Assembly: GCA_037954325.1 (NCBI GenBank)
Contig: JBBMNZ010000007.1
Coordinates: 20,067,001 to 20,131,000 of the forward strand
Direction of reading: 5' to 3'
Source: Fistularia commersonii
Taxonomy: Eukaryota; Chordata; Actinopteri; Syngnathiformes; Fistulariidae
Length of the DNA stretch: 64,000 bases
Shown in pieces: positions 22,741 to 34,676 of this stretch (the first letter of the stretch is position 1; the number at the start of each line of letters is the position of its first letter). The notes beneath the pieces were generated by a model, which worked only from the letters and a program-made list of their open reading frames with translations, had not been told where the DNA came from and made no database searches. Both the position numbers and the translations under genes were made by a program.

Positions 22741-25061
22741 GCTTTTATAAAAAAAAATAACAAATCTTTTATTCCATATTGGTACATTCTTGGACAAACA
22801 CCACAGAATAGTTGCATGAGTGGCCAAATGTAAGTCTCTCCCACGACGTTGGCACAGAAGCAGCAAAGGGCAACATGAAGAGAACTAGTACAAACAGTAG
22901 AAAACACACATGCAACTTAGTTTTCCAAGTATTTTGCCTTTTTTTAAAATATAGATCCGTCTTTTTCTCACTTTCGTGTGCGGTTTCTAGGAACAAAAGA
23001 AATCTTTCAAAGCCATATTCTGCTGACTGACAAGCCTTTTGTTTAGGGAGATTGGGGCGTGTAGGGATCAAACTCTGAACAAATTACATTAAAACAAACA
23101 AAAAAAAAAAAAACGCTACAGATCGAGCAGACGAGCGTAATCAACTGTGTTGTGATTTTTCATTCTTTTTTGTTTTCTTTAATTTTCTGTTTTATTTTTA
23201 CTGATTCACTTTCAACATTGAACATATCAGGCATGCAGTGACAACCTCGACAATCTTTACGCGGACACCATCTTGTTGACATCAGCAGAAAATGTGTGTG
23301 CGGAGCAGGAACACACATGTTGGAATGGGGACGCTTGCGTCATTGAACGATCACAAACAACAAATTCCAATGGAAATTCTTCTGAAACACATCTGTTTTA
23401 ACTTTTTCTTTTTTTTTGGGATGGTGGTATGGGGCATAGTAAACATGACCAGCTATTGAAACTAATTCTGACCATGTTTTTAAGCACAAAAACAACCAAA
23501 CAAGAGGGATGCCGAGAACATTATAAATACAACGATTGATTAAAAAAAAAAATTACTCAAGGTCTATTAGACTTTGAAAGGAAATGGAGAAAGCGAGCTG
23601 GGATGATTAACATGATTTTTTTCCTCCAATATAATTTACTCAAAAATATGACATATACCTTGAATTTTTTTCCTTCTTTCTTGTCCTGAAATATTTGACA
23701 TTCAACTTGCAGTTTTTGCAACTGAAAAAACAGGGAACAAAAAAAAAACAAAAACAACTTTATATCCCATGAATGAATCAGTAACTAAACTGGTGTTGAG
23801 AAAGCAGTGTTTATCTAGATTCTGGACTGATTCCATTTTGGTCTATATTTAGCCTTTGATAATAACATTTAATGTAAGTCTTGTGGCTCAGTTTTACAAG
23901 CCAAACCTTTAATACTTTATCACTCATTCGGCCCATCTCAAATTAGAAAAGGAAAATCTTTTGTAACATTTCTCGGTGATGTTAAGGAAAATTATTTTTG
24001 GGAGGACCTGGGAGTTTTGATTTTTTTCTTGTCTAATGAACATGATAGATGGCGATTTGAAATTATTCATTCAGACCTGACCGTGCTCTCACCTCCCATC
24101 TGTTCAGTGATTTCTTTTACTTGAAGAGGAACAGACTCAGAGCCAGAACCAATAGATGACAAGCCATAACATCTGTGGAAAGATGCCTTTGGGAGGAGGA
24201 AAATCATCTGCTGATGTTTTCTGATCTCACTGTAAATGTGATGTTATACATTTGTGTCCAAAGTGAATTATTTTTTTCATTATTTCATTATTATTCCCGT
24301 TTGTCTTGTAATATATTAAGGTTCAGACTTGTGCTACTTTTAGGTGGAATTCTGCCTGTTATTTAGCATTTGTCTAATGTTTTCAAAAAAGAAAAAAGTC
24401 CCCTGATCTTTGTCCTCAATTCCAAGAATAATGAAAAAATCACACACAAGTTTAAATATGTTGACATATTTAGGAGGTAAAATCTGATTCCAAGCAGCAA
24501 CAGGAGAAGCCCTCAAAATTTCAGAGCAGAGAAGAATATGGCTTTAATTTAAGAGAAACAAATGAAAAATTAAACACAAAACTCAAACAAAATCAAATAA
24601 ACAAATATATCTACATATCAATCTCAAATAAGCCAAAAAAAGATCATCATCTCCTCAGAAATACAAGTCAATGGAAGAAATGAATCAGCCAAAACAACCA
24701 TATTGTGACAGAAACTTGCAGTTTGGAAGTCTGTGACTTGTAGGGTGGGGGAGTCATGTTGAGACATCGCATGCCTTGGTGAGCACATTGGGCTTCAGAG
24801 TATCTCAGAGGAGACAAGATGTCAGCATTTTATCTTCATTTCTTTCCCGTTTTTTTCCATTCCGCTTTGCTGTGTTGAGTGAAATTTCGTTCGCTAATTC
24901 TTCATCCAACAACAGAGAACGGGCTGTCTTCCAGTCGATACTATGAGGAAAACATCTTTTAATGTGCCCTCTTGCTTTTGGATTTTTTTTTTGTTTTACT
25001 TTTTTCAAAAGCCAGAGGGTGTCTCTTCTTTAAACTCAGCTTATGTAATGGAGGAAATGGT
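22741..25061 (-). other. grm7: Probable grm7 3' untranslated region
   Basis: From the stop codon the minus strand runs for about 2.3 kb through AT-rich sequence with none of the fish repeats that crowd the flanks, as expected of a retained 3'UTR. The best polyadenylation signal near its end is at 22768-22773. No coding frame was recognised. The exact 3' end is a guess; an earlier AATAAA (TTTATT on the plus strand at 23191-23196) would give a 1.9-kb UTR. Confidence 0.45.
22768..22773 (-). promoter_or_regulatory. Candidate grm7 polyadenylation signal AATAAA
   Basis: On the minus strand an AATAAA hexamer is followed within about 10 nt by a T-rich tract (tttgttattttttttttat) and later ttttgtgtccttg. 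This matches the hexamer plus U/GU-rich layout of a cleavage site. Cleavage would fall near 22740-22755, just before the repeat mosaic begins. Confidence 0.4.
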
Positions 25062-25111
25062 TTAGATCACTGGCTCACTGTAGCTTACGCTCTTCTTCTT
25101 TGCCGCAGGAC
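25062..25111 (-). CDS. grm7: grm7 terminal coding exon (7a-type tail and stop)
   Basis: The acceptor is ttttgtgtttcag. After the leftover A of exon 9, the bases give S-P-A-A-K-K-K-S-V-S-Y-S-E-P-V-I and TAA (stop at 25064-25062). The mammalian 7a tail begins SPAAKKK, keeps VSY and ends in VI at the same length, so this is its orthologous terminal exon. It is too short for ORF scans and was found by matching phase and motif. The last three residues in mammals (LVI) form the class II PDZ ligand for PICK1; here they are PVI. The 3'UTR follows towards lower coordinates. The splice itself is inferred from sequence; no transcript is available. Confidence 0.9.
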
Positions 25112-25976
25112 CTGAAACACAAAAGATGTAGTGTTAGATCACTTACTAATGAGAATCCAGACGAGTTAAAATTTGAGAAATATAGCAGAATTTGCAAATT
25201 TTCAATTTGAGGAAAAATGTTTGATAATAACCTAAAACTTGTAGAAACAAACTAAGTTGGCAGACAATCCAGAGGAAATATTGCCTCATAATTGAAATGA
25301 ACTGACCTGAACCCAAAAACTTTGATTTAAGTTAGAACGTTGTCCTTTCCATCTGTCTGATGGTTGATTCTGACTTTAAGTGACAATTGAAACATTAAAT
25401 AACTAAAAAAATTATGCTTAATCATAAATGTGTTTGCTGACTTAGATTAATCCTAATGGTCTTCATCTCACCACAAATCTTCGTGATTTTTGACTAGTCA
25501 GCAGGCATGCTTGCAGCCGCATTGCATACATGCTAAAGTTTATTGAAAAATTAGCCTTGTCATCCAGCTGAAAGACATTTTCGTCAACATTCTACTGAGA
25601 CCCGGGCCTAGTTTCATTCTGCTCAGGTTTCCTTCTTGGGGAGAAATGGACTTCCTGCACCTCTCCCCTTCTTTGTAATGGTTGCAGTGATATTTCAGAA
25701 TAAGGGCAGAACTGAGGTGGTGACATTTTGTTATGAAGGTGTCATACAGGTAGAGCTGATCAGGCACCCCCTCCAGTTGTGACCCCTCCCCTCTGGTCCC
25801 CCCTTTTGGTCCTCACCACTCATTGTCTGACAAATGACTGTGAGACACAATCCCGTCATCCGTCGTGGCGAGGAGATACCATGGAAAAATGGCAGTAGCT
25901 GCATATTAATGCCTGGGAAGGTAAATGAACTTTGACACAATAGCATAGCTTTACTGCTGAAGCAGCCACTTCAAGT

Positions 25977-26008
25977 AAAGTCAAGTCAAGTCAAGTCAAG
26001 TCAAGTCA
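25977..26008. repeat. (GTCAA)n tail of LINE
   Basis: Six to seven GTCAA units sit exactly at the 3' end of the minus-strand LINE, as typical for CR1/L2-like elements whose 3' termini are short tandem repeats. Confidence 0.8.
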
Positions 26009-26994
26009 GCTTTTATTGTCAATTCCTTGGACATAAAAAGGTGTTGAAATTACATTTCTCACTATCCCATGTCTAGACAGAGACAGGACAGACATTAAAA
26101 TGCAAGACAGAACAACATATAGAACACATATAGATAAGACAGGACACCATATAGTAATGAGTAAAGTCTAAAACTAGAAAAAGAAATGCTGGTGTGAAGT
26201 ACAATCCAGTCAAGTCATGTGAGATCAGGCATAATCAACAGCAATGAAGGTGCAGATAGTGTATGGCAGGGCTCAAGGCAGTTCCTTATGGAGTTTATAG
26301 TGCAAGTTATAAAAAGTGCAAGAGCTTATAGTGCAATGGACAGGGTGTTCGGGGTGGGGGGGCAGTTTGTTGAGTTACAGTCACAGGGCTCCCAGTGTTT
26401 TTGGAGAATTATTTGTTCTTGGGTGGATCCTAACTTCTTGGCAACCTGGTGGTTGGGGCTGTTGGTGGTGGGAGAGAAGGGAGAGAGTTCAGCATCCTGA
26501 CGGCCTGGTGGATGAAGCTGTTGGTGAGTCTGATGATGTGGGAACGGAGGCTCCTCTACTTCTTCCCAGAGGCCAGGAGGCTAAACAGATTTTGTGCAGG
26601 GTGGTTTTCATCCCGTACAATTGTGAGAATTTTGCGGGTGAGGTGAGTGGTGTATATGTCTTGCAGGGAGTGGAGCGGTGTACTAATGATCTTTCTGGCT
26701 GTATTAACTTTGCACTGCAGGGCTCTCTTGCTGTGCTCTGTGCAGCTTCCGCCCCACACAGCGGTCCAGCTGGAGAGGATGCTCTTAATGGTCCCTCTGT
26801 AGAATGTGGTTGTCCTGATGGCTGGTGAGGCACCCACCCGATTCAGTTTGCGCAGGAAGTAGAGCTGTTGCTGGGTTTTCGTAGCCAGTAACGCAGTATT
26901 GGTGACCCAGGAGAGGCTTTCACTGATTTGCACCCCTAGGAATTTTGTGCTGCTCACTCTCTCCACAGCAGCACCATTGATGGTCACTGGCTGG

Positions 26995-28140
26995 CAGTGA
27001 CGTGCGGTCAGTAGAGGCAGGGGAGGCCGGGCCTCACTTGTCATCATGGAAAGAAAAAAATGCAAAATGAAAAAATAAATTAAATGGTTATATTTATTCA
27101 GTGATTTGTACAATAAAGTTATTTTCCATGAAGCTTTAACATTTTTAGTTGTTTTTTTTAAATCGTAAAAAAAAATAATTAAATTTACCATTAAAATATG
27201 AAGAGACGTGCGGTGACGTGGCAACCAGCTGAGCCCACTATGGATTGCGCAATGATTCTGCTAACTGTGCTGCCATGCTATGCATTGAGACCATAGTGCT
27301 GTGTCTGTGGACTCTATGGATCTGAATTTCCATAGTTTAGCTGATGTGTCTAATGTTTTTCGTAAACAACTGTATTGCTCGTGTTTCTCGTAATCATAAA
27401 GCGAAGTGCGAATCATAAAACGACTGAGAAGAGACATTAAGTGGGGCACGCACTAATGGTGCCTTATGGTAGGGGGGCACCGCTGATCCCAGGGATCCTT
27501 CTCACTACTCGGCTACAGAATAATAAAATAAGCAATAGCAAGCTACAGTGAACAGTTAGCAAGTCAAGTGCATCCATCCAGCTATTTTTAGCTGATCTTT
27601 GTATAGCTCACAAACAGTGATGGATGAATGTAGATCTCCTGGGCAGCTTTCAACTTTTTGGCCCAGAAGGATCTCATTCAAACTGTTCCTAAGGCGACAA
27701 AGTTGCCCCAGCTGATGGTCACCGTTCCAGCTACGACGGCATCGGTGGAGCGGTCATTCTCGGCACCGAAAAGGCTCAAAACATACAGTCGGAACAGGAC
27801 CGATCAAGGACGACTGTCATCACTGGCAGTGATTTCCATTGAGACAGAGAGACTTTTAAAATTGAAGAAAGAAATGGAAGATTTCTACAAGCAAGTTATC
27901 GATGCTTCAGAAGGAGCGGTGCATGGACTTCAGTTATAAGTAAAGGTAAGAGATAATAACGTTTTTACATGTGTTTTTTTCTATGCTACACTTTGTATAT
28001 GTAAAGAATGCTGATATAATATTTTAAACAAAACACGTCAACTGCTGCCAATAAAATGGTGAATAAGCCACTCTGTAGGGTTCACGTTTGTAAATCTGAC
28101 TGTGATGACGTCAGTGCCTCACCAGCCATGAACCTCACCG
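26995..28140 (+). mobile_element. hAT transposon copy 2 (C-terminal remnant)
   Basis: It begins CAGTGACGTGCGGTCAG, with GAGGCCGGGCCTCAC nearby, and ends tgcctcaccagccatgaacctcaccgc. It closely follows copy 1 (3884-5144) at both ends. Inside, the plus frame 27658-27939 reads the hAT C-terminal dimerisation domain: TVPATTASVERSFSAPKRLK, NRTDQGRLSSLAVISIE. The catalytic core is missing. The element sits inside the RT region of the minus-strand LINE. A target duplication is not recognisable because the right terminus is degraded. Confidence 0.82.
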
Positions 28141-29482
28141 CCACAACGAACACATGCCCATGGCAGGTGCTCGTGTGTGGCCTCTCTGGAAGTTGACAAA
28201 GATCTCCACTGTCTCGCTGACATTCAGCAGGAGGTTGTTGTCTCTGCACCATGTGGTCAGCAGGTCTACCTCTGTGTGTTTCGTCTTCCTTGGTGATGAG
28301 ACCCAGCAGATGAGAGATATGTTGTCCACAAACTTTGCAAGGTGGTTGGTGCTGTGGGTCTCTGTGCAGTCGTGTGTTAGCAAGGGGAAGAGCAGAGGAC
28401 TGAGGATGCAGCCTTGTGGAGCTCCTGCGCTCGAGGGGATGGTGCTTGAGGTGTATATGCCGACACATACTGCTTGTGGTCTCTGGCTGAGGAAGTCTCG
28501 CAGCCAGTTGCAGAAGGAGTTGCTGAGACCGAGCTTGCACAGTTTGCAGATGAGTTGTTGAGGTATAATTGTGTTGAACGCTGAACTGAATTCGATGAAC
28601 AGCATTCTCACATATGAGTCTTTTTTTGTCCAGGTGAGAGAGGGCAAGGTGGAGGGCACAGCAGATTCCATCATCTGTGGAACGTCCGGCTTGGTATGTG
28701 GGTGGAGGGAAGGGTGGATTTGATGTGTGACATGACCAGCCGTTCAAAGGAATTCATGATGATGGGTGTCAGTGCTACAGTAGTCGTTGAAGCAGGATGG
28801 AATTTGGTTTCTTTGGAACCAGTATGATGGTGGCGGCTTTGAAACATGATGGGACGATAGCTTTCTCCAACGAGGTGTTAAAGATGTCTGTGAAGACATC
28901 CATTTAACTTCTCTGCACAGTCCTTCAGTTCACGACCTGGGATGTTGTCTGGGCCTGCTGCTTTGCATGGGTTGATGCTTGTGAGTGCCCTCTTCATGCT
29001 GGTGACAGACACTGAGTCTGGTCATGGGGAGTGGGTGGGGTTTTCTGTGGGAAGGTATTGTTTTGTGCTTCAAAGCTGGAAAAAAGATGTTCAGGACATT
29101 CAGCAGAGAGGTGGTGCTCTCACAGCTCCGTGGCATTGGCTTGTTGTCTGTGATGGCCTGGAAGCCCTGCCATAGGCTCTGTGCATCTTTGCTGTCTTTG
29201 AGGTGGGAGGTTATTTTGTGTGTGTATTGCCTTTTTACTTCCCTGATGCCCTGTGACAGGTTGGTTCTCACTGTTTTCAGCCCCGCTTCATCCCCAGCTC
29301 TGAAGGCTTTGTCTCTGGCCTTCAGCCGCCTGTAGATGCCCCCTGTCAGCCATGGCTTCTGGTTAGCCTGAGTAGTGCTTTTGATGTGGGTCACATCATC
29401 GATGCATTTGGTGATGTAGAGGTCACAGTGTCTGTGTAGTCCTCAATGTCTGTGGGGTTATTGTAGGTGGCAGTCTGACAGG

Positions 29483-30481
29483 ATTAAATATTCAGTTGAC
29501 AGTTGACGTGCCTAGTTCTCGAGTGGGCTGTGTTGGGCATGGGAGGAAATATTTCACTGCCATTTTTTAACAAAGTTGAAATCCCATCCACATGCAGTTA
29601 ATGTTTAACTAATGTCAGTCATGTCAAAAATACAGATTTGTCTTCTTAGTTTTTTATTTCTAAAATTTGCATTTAAAATGTTTTTTCAACCCTAGATAAG
29701 CCCTTGAATAAGTTACAGAAGAGAAAAAACTCAACGTAGCTCTTTTTTAATGGTTACAAACATAGGTTTGTTTATCAGTTTTAAAGACATTCTTTTCATA
29801 TTTATTCATATTTGTAAATTTGCTGGCTACTTCAAGTAATGTTATGCTCATTTCTTGATACATTTGCTCTCATTTTCAGCTTTTTTTTGTTGCTAGATTT
29901 GCATTTTTCATTTTGCCTTTTAAACTGGTGCCTAATTACTTAGCAGGGTGAATTTTGAACCTTTGATTAGTTGTCCCTTCAAAACAAGGAAACCATCAGA
30001 GGTATTGACTTTGGATCAGACTGAGGAGTTGCAGAAAGTCTGTCCTTGTGTCAGAGGGAGGAGATGCTGCTACAGAAACCCGAGGCCTCAGAGAAGAACG
30101 AGTCATAGAAATTTGGCTTCTAAAGGTTGGCTAAAGCTGGAAGAGGAGGAAGCTCCCAATCTCTGCAGTTGAACCTCAGTAAGGACAAGGCACAAAGCCA
30201 CTGTCCCTTTGTGGGGTGATGAGGGGGAATTTAAAAAAGGCTGAATGAGGAGGCTTCAGGGATGTCGTTTCGAGAGACGTGACTGCACCGCCGCTGCTGC
30301 TCAGGCGAAAACTCCATGATGTGAGTCTGCAACCCCCTCAGCCCCATCGCAACACTGAGCCCCAAACAATAGAAACATCTGCAGTTTTCAGCAACTCCAC
30401 AACACATGATATGTTGTAACACATGACAGATTAACTATAATTACATTAAATTTGTCCCCAACTTGGGGGTGAAATAACTCA
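29483..30481. other. No recognisable feature (intron 9)
   Basis: Mixed AT-rich intronic sequence. The more GC-rich block 29990-30330 has no motif that I recognise on either strand. Confidence 0.35.
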
Positions 30482-31142
30482 ATGGAATGGAAGAAGGTCT
30501 TGAATTGGAAGAAGGTCATGTGGTCTGAGGAGACAAAAAGGAAGCTTTCTGGTCTAAACTCCACTCGCCGTGTTTGGAGGAAGAAGAAGGATGAGTACAA
30601 CCCCAAGAACACCATCCTGACCATGAAGCATGGAGGTGGAAACATCATTCTTTGGGAAGCTTTTCTGCAAAGGGGACTGGCCGATTGCACTCTATTGAGG
30701 GGAGGATGGGTGGGGCCATGTATCGCAAGATCTTGGCCCACCACCTCCTTCCCTCAGTAAGTGCTTTAAAGATGGGTTGTGGCTAGATCTTCCAGCATGA
30801 CAGCAACCCAAAACACACAGCCAGTGCAACTAAGGAGTGGCTCCTCAGTTGCGGGCACAGTGTGGGCAAACCTGTGTGTGTCAAGAACTACAGGAAATGT
30901 CTGATCTGTGTAATTGCCAACAAAGGTTTCTGTGCCAAATATTAAGTTCTGTTTTTCTGATGTGTCAAATACTTATGTCATACAATAAAATGGAAATGAA
31001 TTACTTAAAAATCATGCAATGTGATTTTTTGGATTTTTATTATAGATTCCGGCACAGTTGAAGAGTACCTGTGATAAAAATTACATGCTTTGTAAGTGGG
31101 AAAAGCTGAAAAATCAGCAGTGTATCAAATACTTTTTTGGTG
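30482..31142 (+). mobile_element. Tc1/mariner-like transposon remnant
   Basis: Plus-strand frames give [40 protein letters not shown] and [11 protein letters not shown] later frame gives FQHDSNPKHTASATKEWL, the second-aspartate region of the Tc1 DDE domain. The 5' half, including the helix-turn-helix domain and left terminus, is absent. The 3' flank (gtatcaaatacttttttggtg) resembles the right inverted repeat of fish Tc1 elements. It is dead by frameshift and lies about 420 bp from grm7 exon 9. Confidence 0.75.
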
Positions 31143-31556
31143 TGTGTCAAACTTGCATTCTACAGTAATAGAGCCCTTCTAAAAGCTCAGATAGGGCTGA
31201 GCTTTTGTGTCATTATTGTTAAATCAGTTAAAGAGAGCAGGTTTGCAGCCAGAATAAAAAAGATGAGCTTTTTTGGTGCCATTTCCCTGATTGCCAGATG
31301 TTTCTGTTCCTGTGTTCTCAGGTGTTTCAGTGATTTTTCTTCTTTTTTTTCCCTTTTTCTTGAATATTTATCTCTGAGCTCATCCAGAATCCTATCCAAT
31401 TTGGCTGACTTCTTGATAACATATTCTATTTCTTTGTTTTAGTTTTTTTTTTCCAGACATTTCACCCTCATTTCCTTGAGGTGATCCATTGCAAAGTGTA
31501 TTTTTAGATAATTTATTTCAATGTTTTGGAATTGTTTTTGTCCTGCCATGCTCCTA

Positions 31557-31883
<327 letters not shown>

Positions 31884-31934
31884 TTACCCCATCATTTTGG
31901 GGTTTGTAATGAGGGCATTGATTTTTTTTTTTTA

Positions 31935-32155
31935 ATTTACTAATCTCTAGAGGGGAAATTTCTTCTCTGCATTTAACCCATCATGGATGAACCATGAGCC
32001 GTTGGCTGCCCTTCATTAGCAACAGAGGAGTAGTTAGGAGTTCAGTCTCTTGCACAACAACACTTCAACAGCCTGGATTGAGCCAGGAATCAGTCCAGAA
32101 ATGTTTGGTTCCAAGGGTGAACGCTCTACCTCCTGCGCCACCATTGCTCCATTGC
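31935..32155 (-). mobile_element. tRNA-derived SINE, copy 1
   Basis: The minus strand begins GGTGGCGCAGGAGGTAGAGC (A box) and has a decayed B box (ccaggctgttgaag region). It then runs agactgaactcctaactact and ends near an oligo-A/T tract at 31928. It matches the copies at 35948, 51465 and 55548. It lies in intron 8, about 130 bp upstream of exon 9. Confidence 0.7.
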
Positions 32156-32821
32156 ACAGGATGTTTTGAAATGTTAGTCAGTTGTCAGTTAGTCAGTGAA
32201 ATCCTTTTTTTATTTCCAGTGCATAGCTAGCAGAGTCAGCTTGGTTCTAGATATGACAAAGATGGTGATGTTTTGTTGATGCAAAGCTCCAGGCATAAAA
32301 ATGCTTTTGTGTGTGTACGTGTCTGAATCGAGGGTGCATAGTAGTCCTAGTACCAGTAGTCTGGTAGTTTGACTCCTGATACTCCTGAAGATGCAAATGT
32401 GCAAATGTAGTTGGAACTGCTGTGCTATCAGTGCAGTGATAGAACAGTCCAAGCAGCTTGCGCAGGTTTTATGACAGAATCCACAAATGTGAGGAGAAGA
32501 AGGACAGGGTTTACTCTGCTGCAGTGAGTTGCTATTCATGGTTTATTGACATATATATGGAAATGTTAAGTCATTCAATCTATGTAAAATAAATACATAC
32601 AAATACACCACCTATGGTGCTTGTGAACCATCAGGCAGCAAATTGGACGTCACTGGTGGAGGCTTGACCCTCCAGTGTATGGATTCCAAGAAATCCTATT
32701 TCATGCAATGAGGAAATGAAGTTATGGTTTTTGCCTCAGTATGGATACAAGATAAAAAAAAGATAAACATGAAACATATATCACACAAACAAATAAATGA
32801 TGGACTTATAATTATTTCGAT

Positions 32822-33590
32822 GAGATTAGATAAGATAAGATAAGATAAACATTATTGATCCCCATAGGGAAAATTTCTTTGTTATAGCAGTGTCACAATT
32901 ATGATATCAAAAAGAAATATGAATATAAATATAAATATAAATATAAATATAAATAGAGAGACAGTTGGAAGACAGAAGATAGCAAGACATCCACAAATAA
33001 ATAGACAGCAGGGAGAACAACAATATCAACAACATCAGAATGGACAACGGAATGGAACGATAAGGGTGAAAAATAGACCACCACTAAACAACAATATAAA
33101 TAGAGTGACAATAGCAATGACTAGAATAAAATAAATAAACAAATATAGGCAGGATGCCTGTGGGCTGGGATCAACAAGGATAAAAAAAGACAGCAGAGTT
33201 TGGGCATGACATGTGAATGGGTGAGGTAGTGAATAGGGTAAGGTAGTGAGATTATGGCAGCACAGATGCACCTCAGGACAGTCAGGGTTGTGTGCCGTCC
33301 AGACTGCTGTTATACAGTCTGATGGCCGTAGACACGAAAGCGTGTCTGAAGTGGTCAGTTCTGCACCAGGGTGGGATGAACTGTTGGCTGAAGGAGCTGC
33401 CCATCAGCCACAGCTCATCATGCAGGGGGTGGGAGGGGTTGTCCGGGATTGCTCCCTGTTTGTCCTTCACCCTCCCCTCCCCGCCACCGATTGAAGGTAG
33501 TCCATGTTCTGTTCCATCACCGAGTCCCACCATCACTGTCTTGTTGACCTCTCCAGTCCTGGCATTGCCCCACCAGCACACTATAGCAAA
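32822..33590 (-). mobile_element. LINE 3' fragment (Rex1/CR1-like)
   Basis: On the minus strand the RT C-terminus is legible (FRHAFVSTAIRLYNSSLDGT), preceded by LWLMGSSFSQQFIPPWCRTD. It is followed by a 3'UTR ending tttccctatggggatcaataatg and a (TTATC)n tail at 32826-32848. The AAATAT-rich microsatellite at 32919-32955 lies within it. It is 5' truncated at about 33590. Confidence 0.7.
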
Positions 33591-34676
33591 GAAGAGTGTA
33601 CTGGCTACCGTAGACCAAAATGAAACAGCAAAAGATTATCTTAAAGGTATTAATAGAATACAATTAAAACAAACAAACAAAAAGAAAAAAAAAATATTAA
33701 TTAGAGAAATATATTGGAATAACTGCTTATATTATAAAATAAACAAAACAAAACAAAAAAGTTTCAACAATGTCAGTCAAATTAGAGATGTTGAAGAAAT
33801 TAATAAAAATAAGAATAAAATTAGATTAGATGTGAGAACTTGCACACATTGAATAAAAGAGATTTTTCTTTGTTCCCTTAAAATTTGGAAAATGGAACAC
33901 AATGACCTGTGACAGAGCTCCAGTCTTAGCTGAATTTTGTGCTTTAAAGCTGTTTTCAAAACTTATGTTTTCAGTCGATTCAAGAGAAGAAAAACAAGGA
34001 GTCTTCACCTTGAACCCTTGAATTCTTGATTCCAGGGGTGGAGGAAGATGAAGAATTCCTGATTTTATCAGACAAAACAAACTCTTGGAGACCAGATGAC
34101 AAAGAAAAGTGGGCCATTAGCAAGGTTATTGAAGAAGCAGGCCTTCCAACCATGTTTCCAATGTTCACATGAAAAATGCTCATCTCTCATCCTGCTGTGA
34201 CAAACAGTGCTTTTAGATAGAGCTGGCAGACCCTCTTTGCTCCAGCCTCAAGTCTGAGGACCAAACAGGAGGAGGAAGCTGAACCCAGCAAACGCTGTGC
34301 ACCTTCAGTTGTGGTGATGGGGGGCCTTTAACCTTGCCAGCTAACGTCTGACTCGCTTTGAATTAACGTTTTGATGATTACATTAAAGTTGACTTCCAGT
34401 CAGCTTGGCATTTCCTGTGAGACGGATGCCTTTCTGCCATTTTATCAGTTAATTTTGTGGTTTCTTTGATGCTAAAGTGACTTTGGCATGCTTTTCTACA
34501 CATTAAAATTACAAGTCTTGGTCTATTATAGGGCCAGTTTCCCATTTTCAAATAATTGCTGTTTTTATTTGCATTGAAATAACTTAAAAAAAATGATTTG
34601 CCTTCTGTTTCTGTTTCAAATGAGTGCATTTGTGTACTGTATATGTATGATTTTTTCGTGTTTGTGTCAATATAAT

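Larger units (their letters stand above)
25974..29482 (-). mobile_element. CR1/L2/Rex1-like LINE, split by a hAT copy
   Basis: The minus strand shows, from 29394 downwards, a pre-RT segment (NQKPWLTGGIYRRLKARDKA, VKRQYTHKITSHLKDSKDAQ). RT follows at 28674-28140 (LFIEFSSAFNTIIPQQL, GAPQGCILSPLLFPL). The catalytic motif there has decayed to FVDN, instead of FADD/YADD. After the hAT insertion comes the C-terminal part at about 26990-26560 (QPVTINGAAVERVSSTKFLG, LRKLNRVGASPAI, ILTIVRDENHPAQNLFSLLA). The 3' end has the tail TTGACAATAAAAGC followed by (TTGAC)n at 25977-26008. Clade assignment is by recall. Confidence 0.8.

Noticed and set aside
25977..26008. CRISPR-like or telomere-like array
   Set aside because: The units are 5-bp GTCAA without spacers and form the usual 3' tail of the adjacent LINE.
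26219..26828. Plus-strand frames of 93-170 codons
   Set aside because: Antisense shadows of the minus-strand LINE RT C-terminus.
28154..28561. 135-codon plus-strand frame
   Set aside because: Antisense shadow of the LINE RT domain (FSSAFNTI, GAPQGCILSPLLF on the minus strand).
30837..31061. 74-codon plus-strand frame as a small gene
   Set aside because: It overlaps the Tc1 remnant's 3' part in a wrong frame and has no motif.
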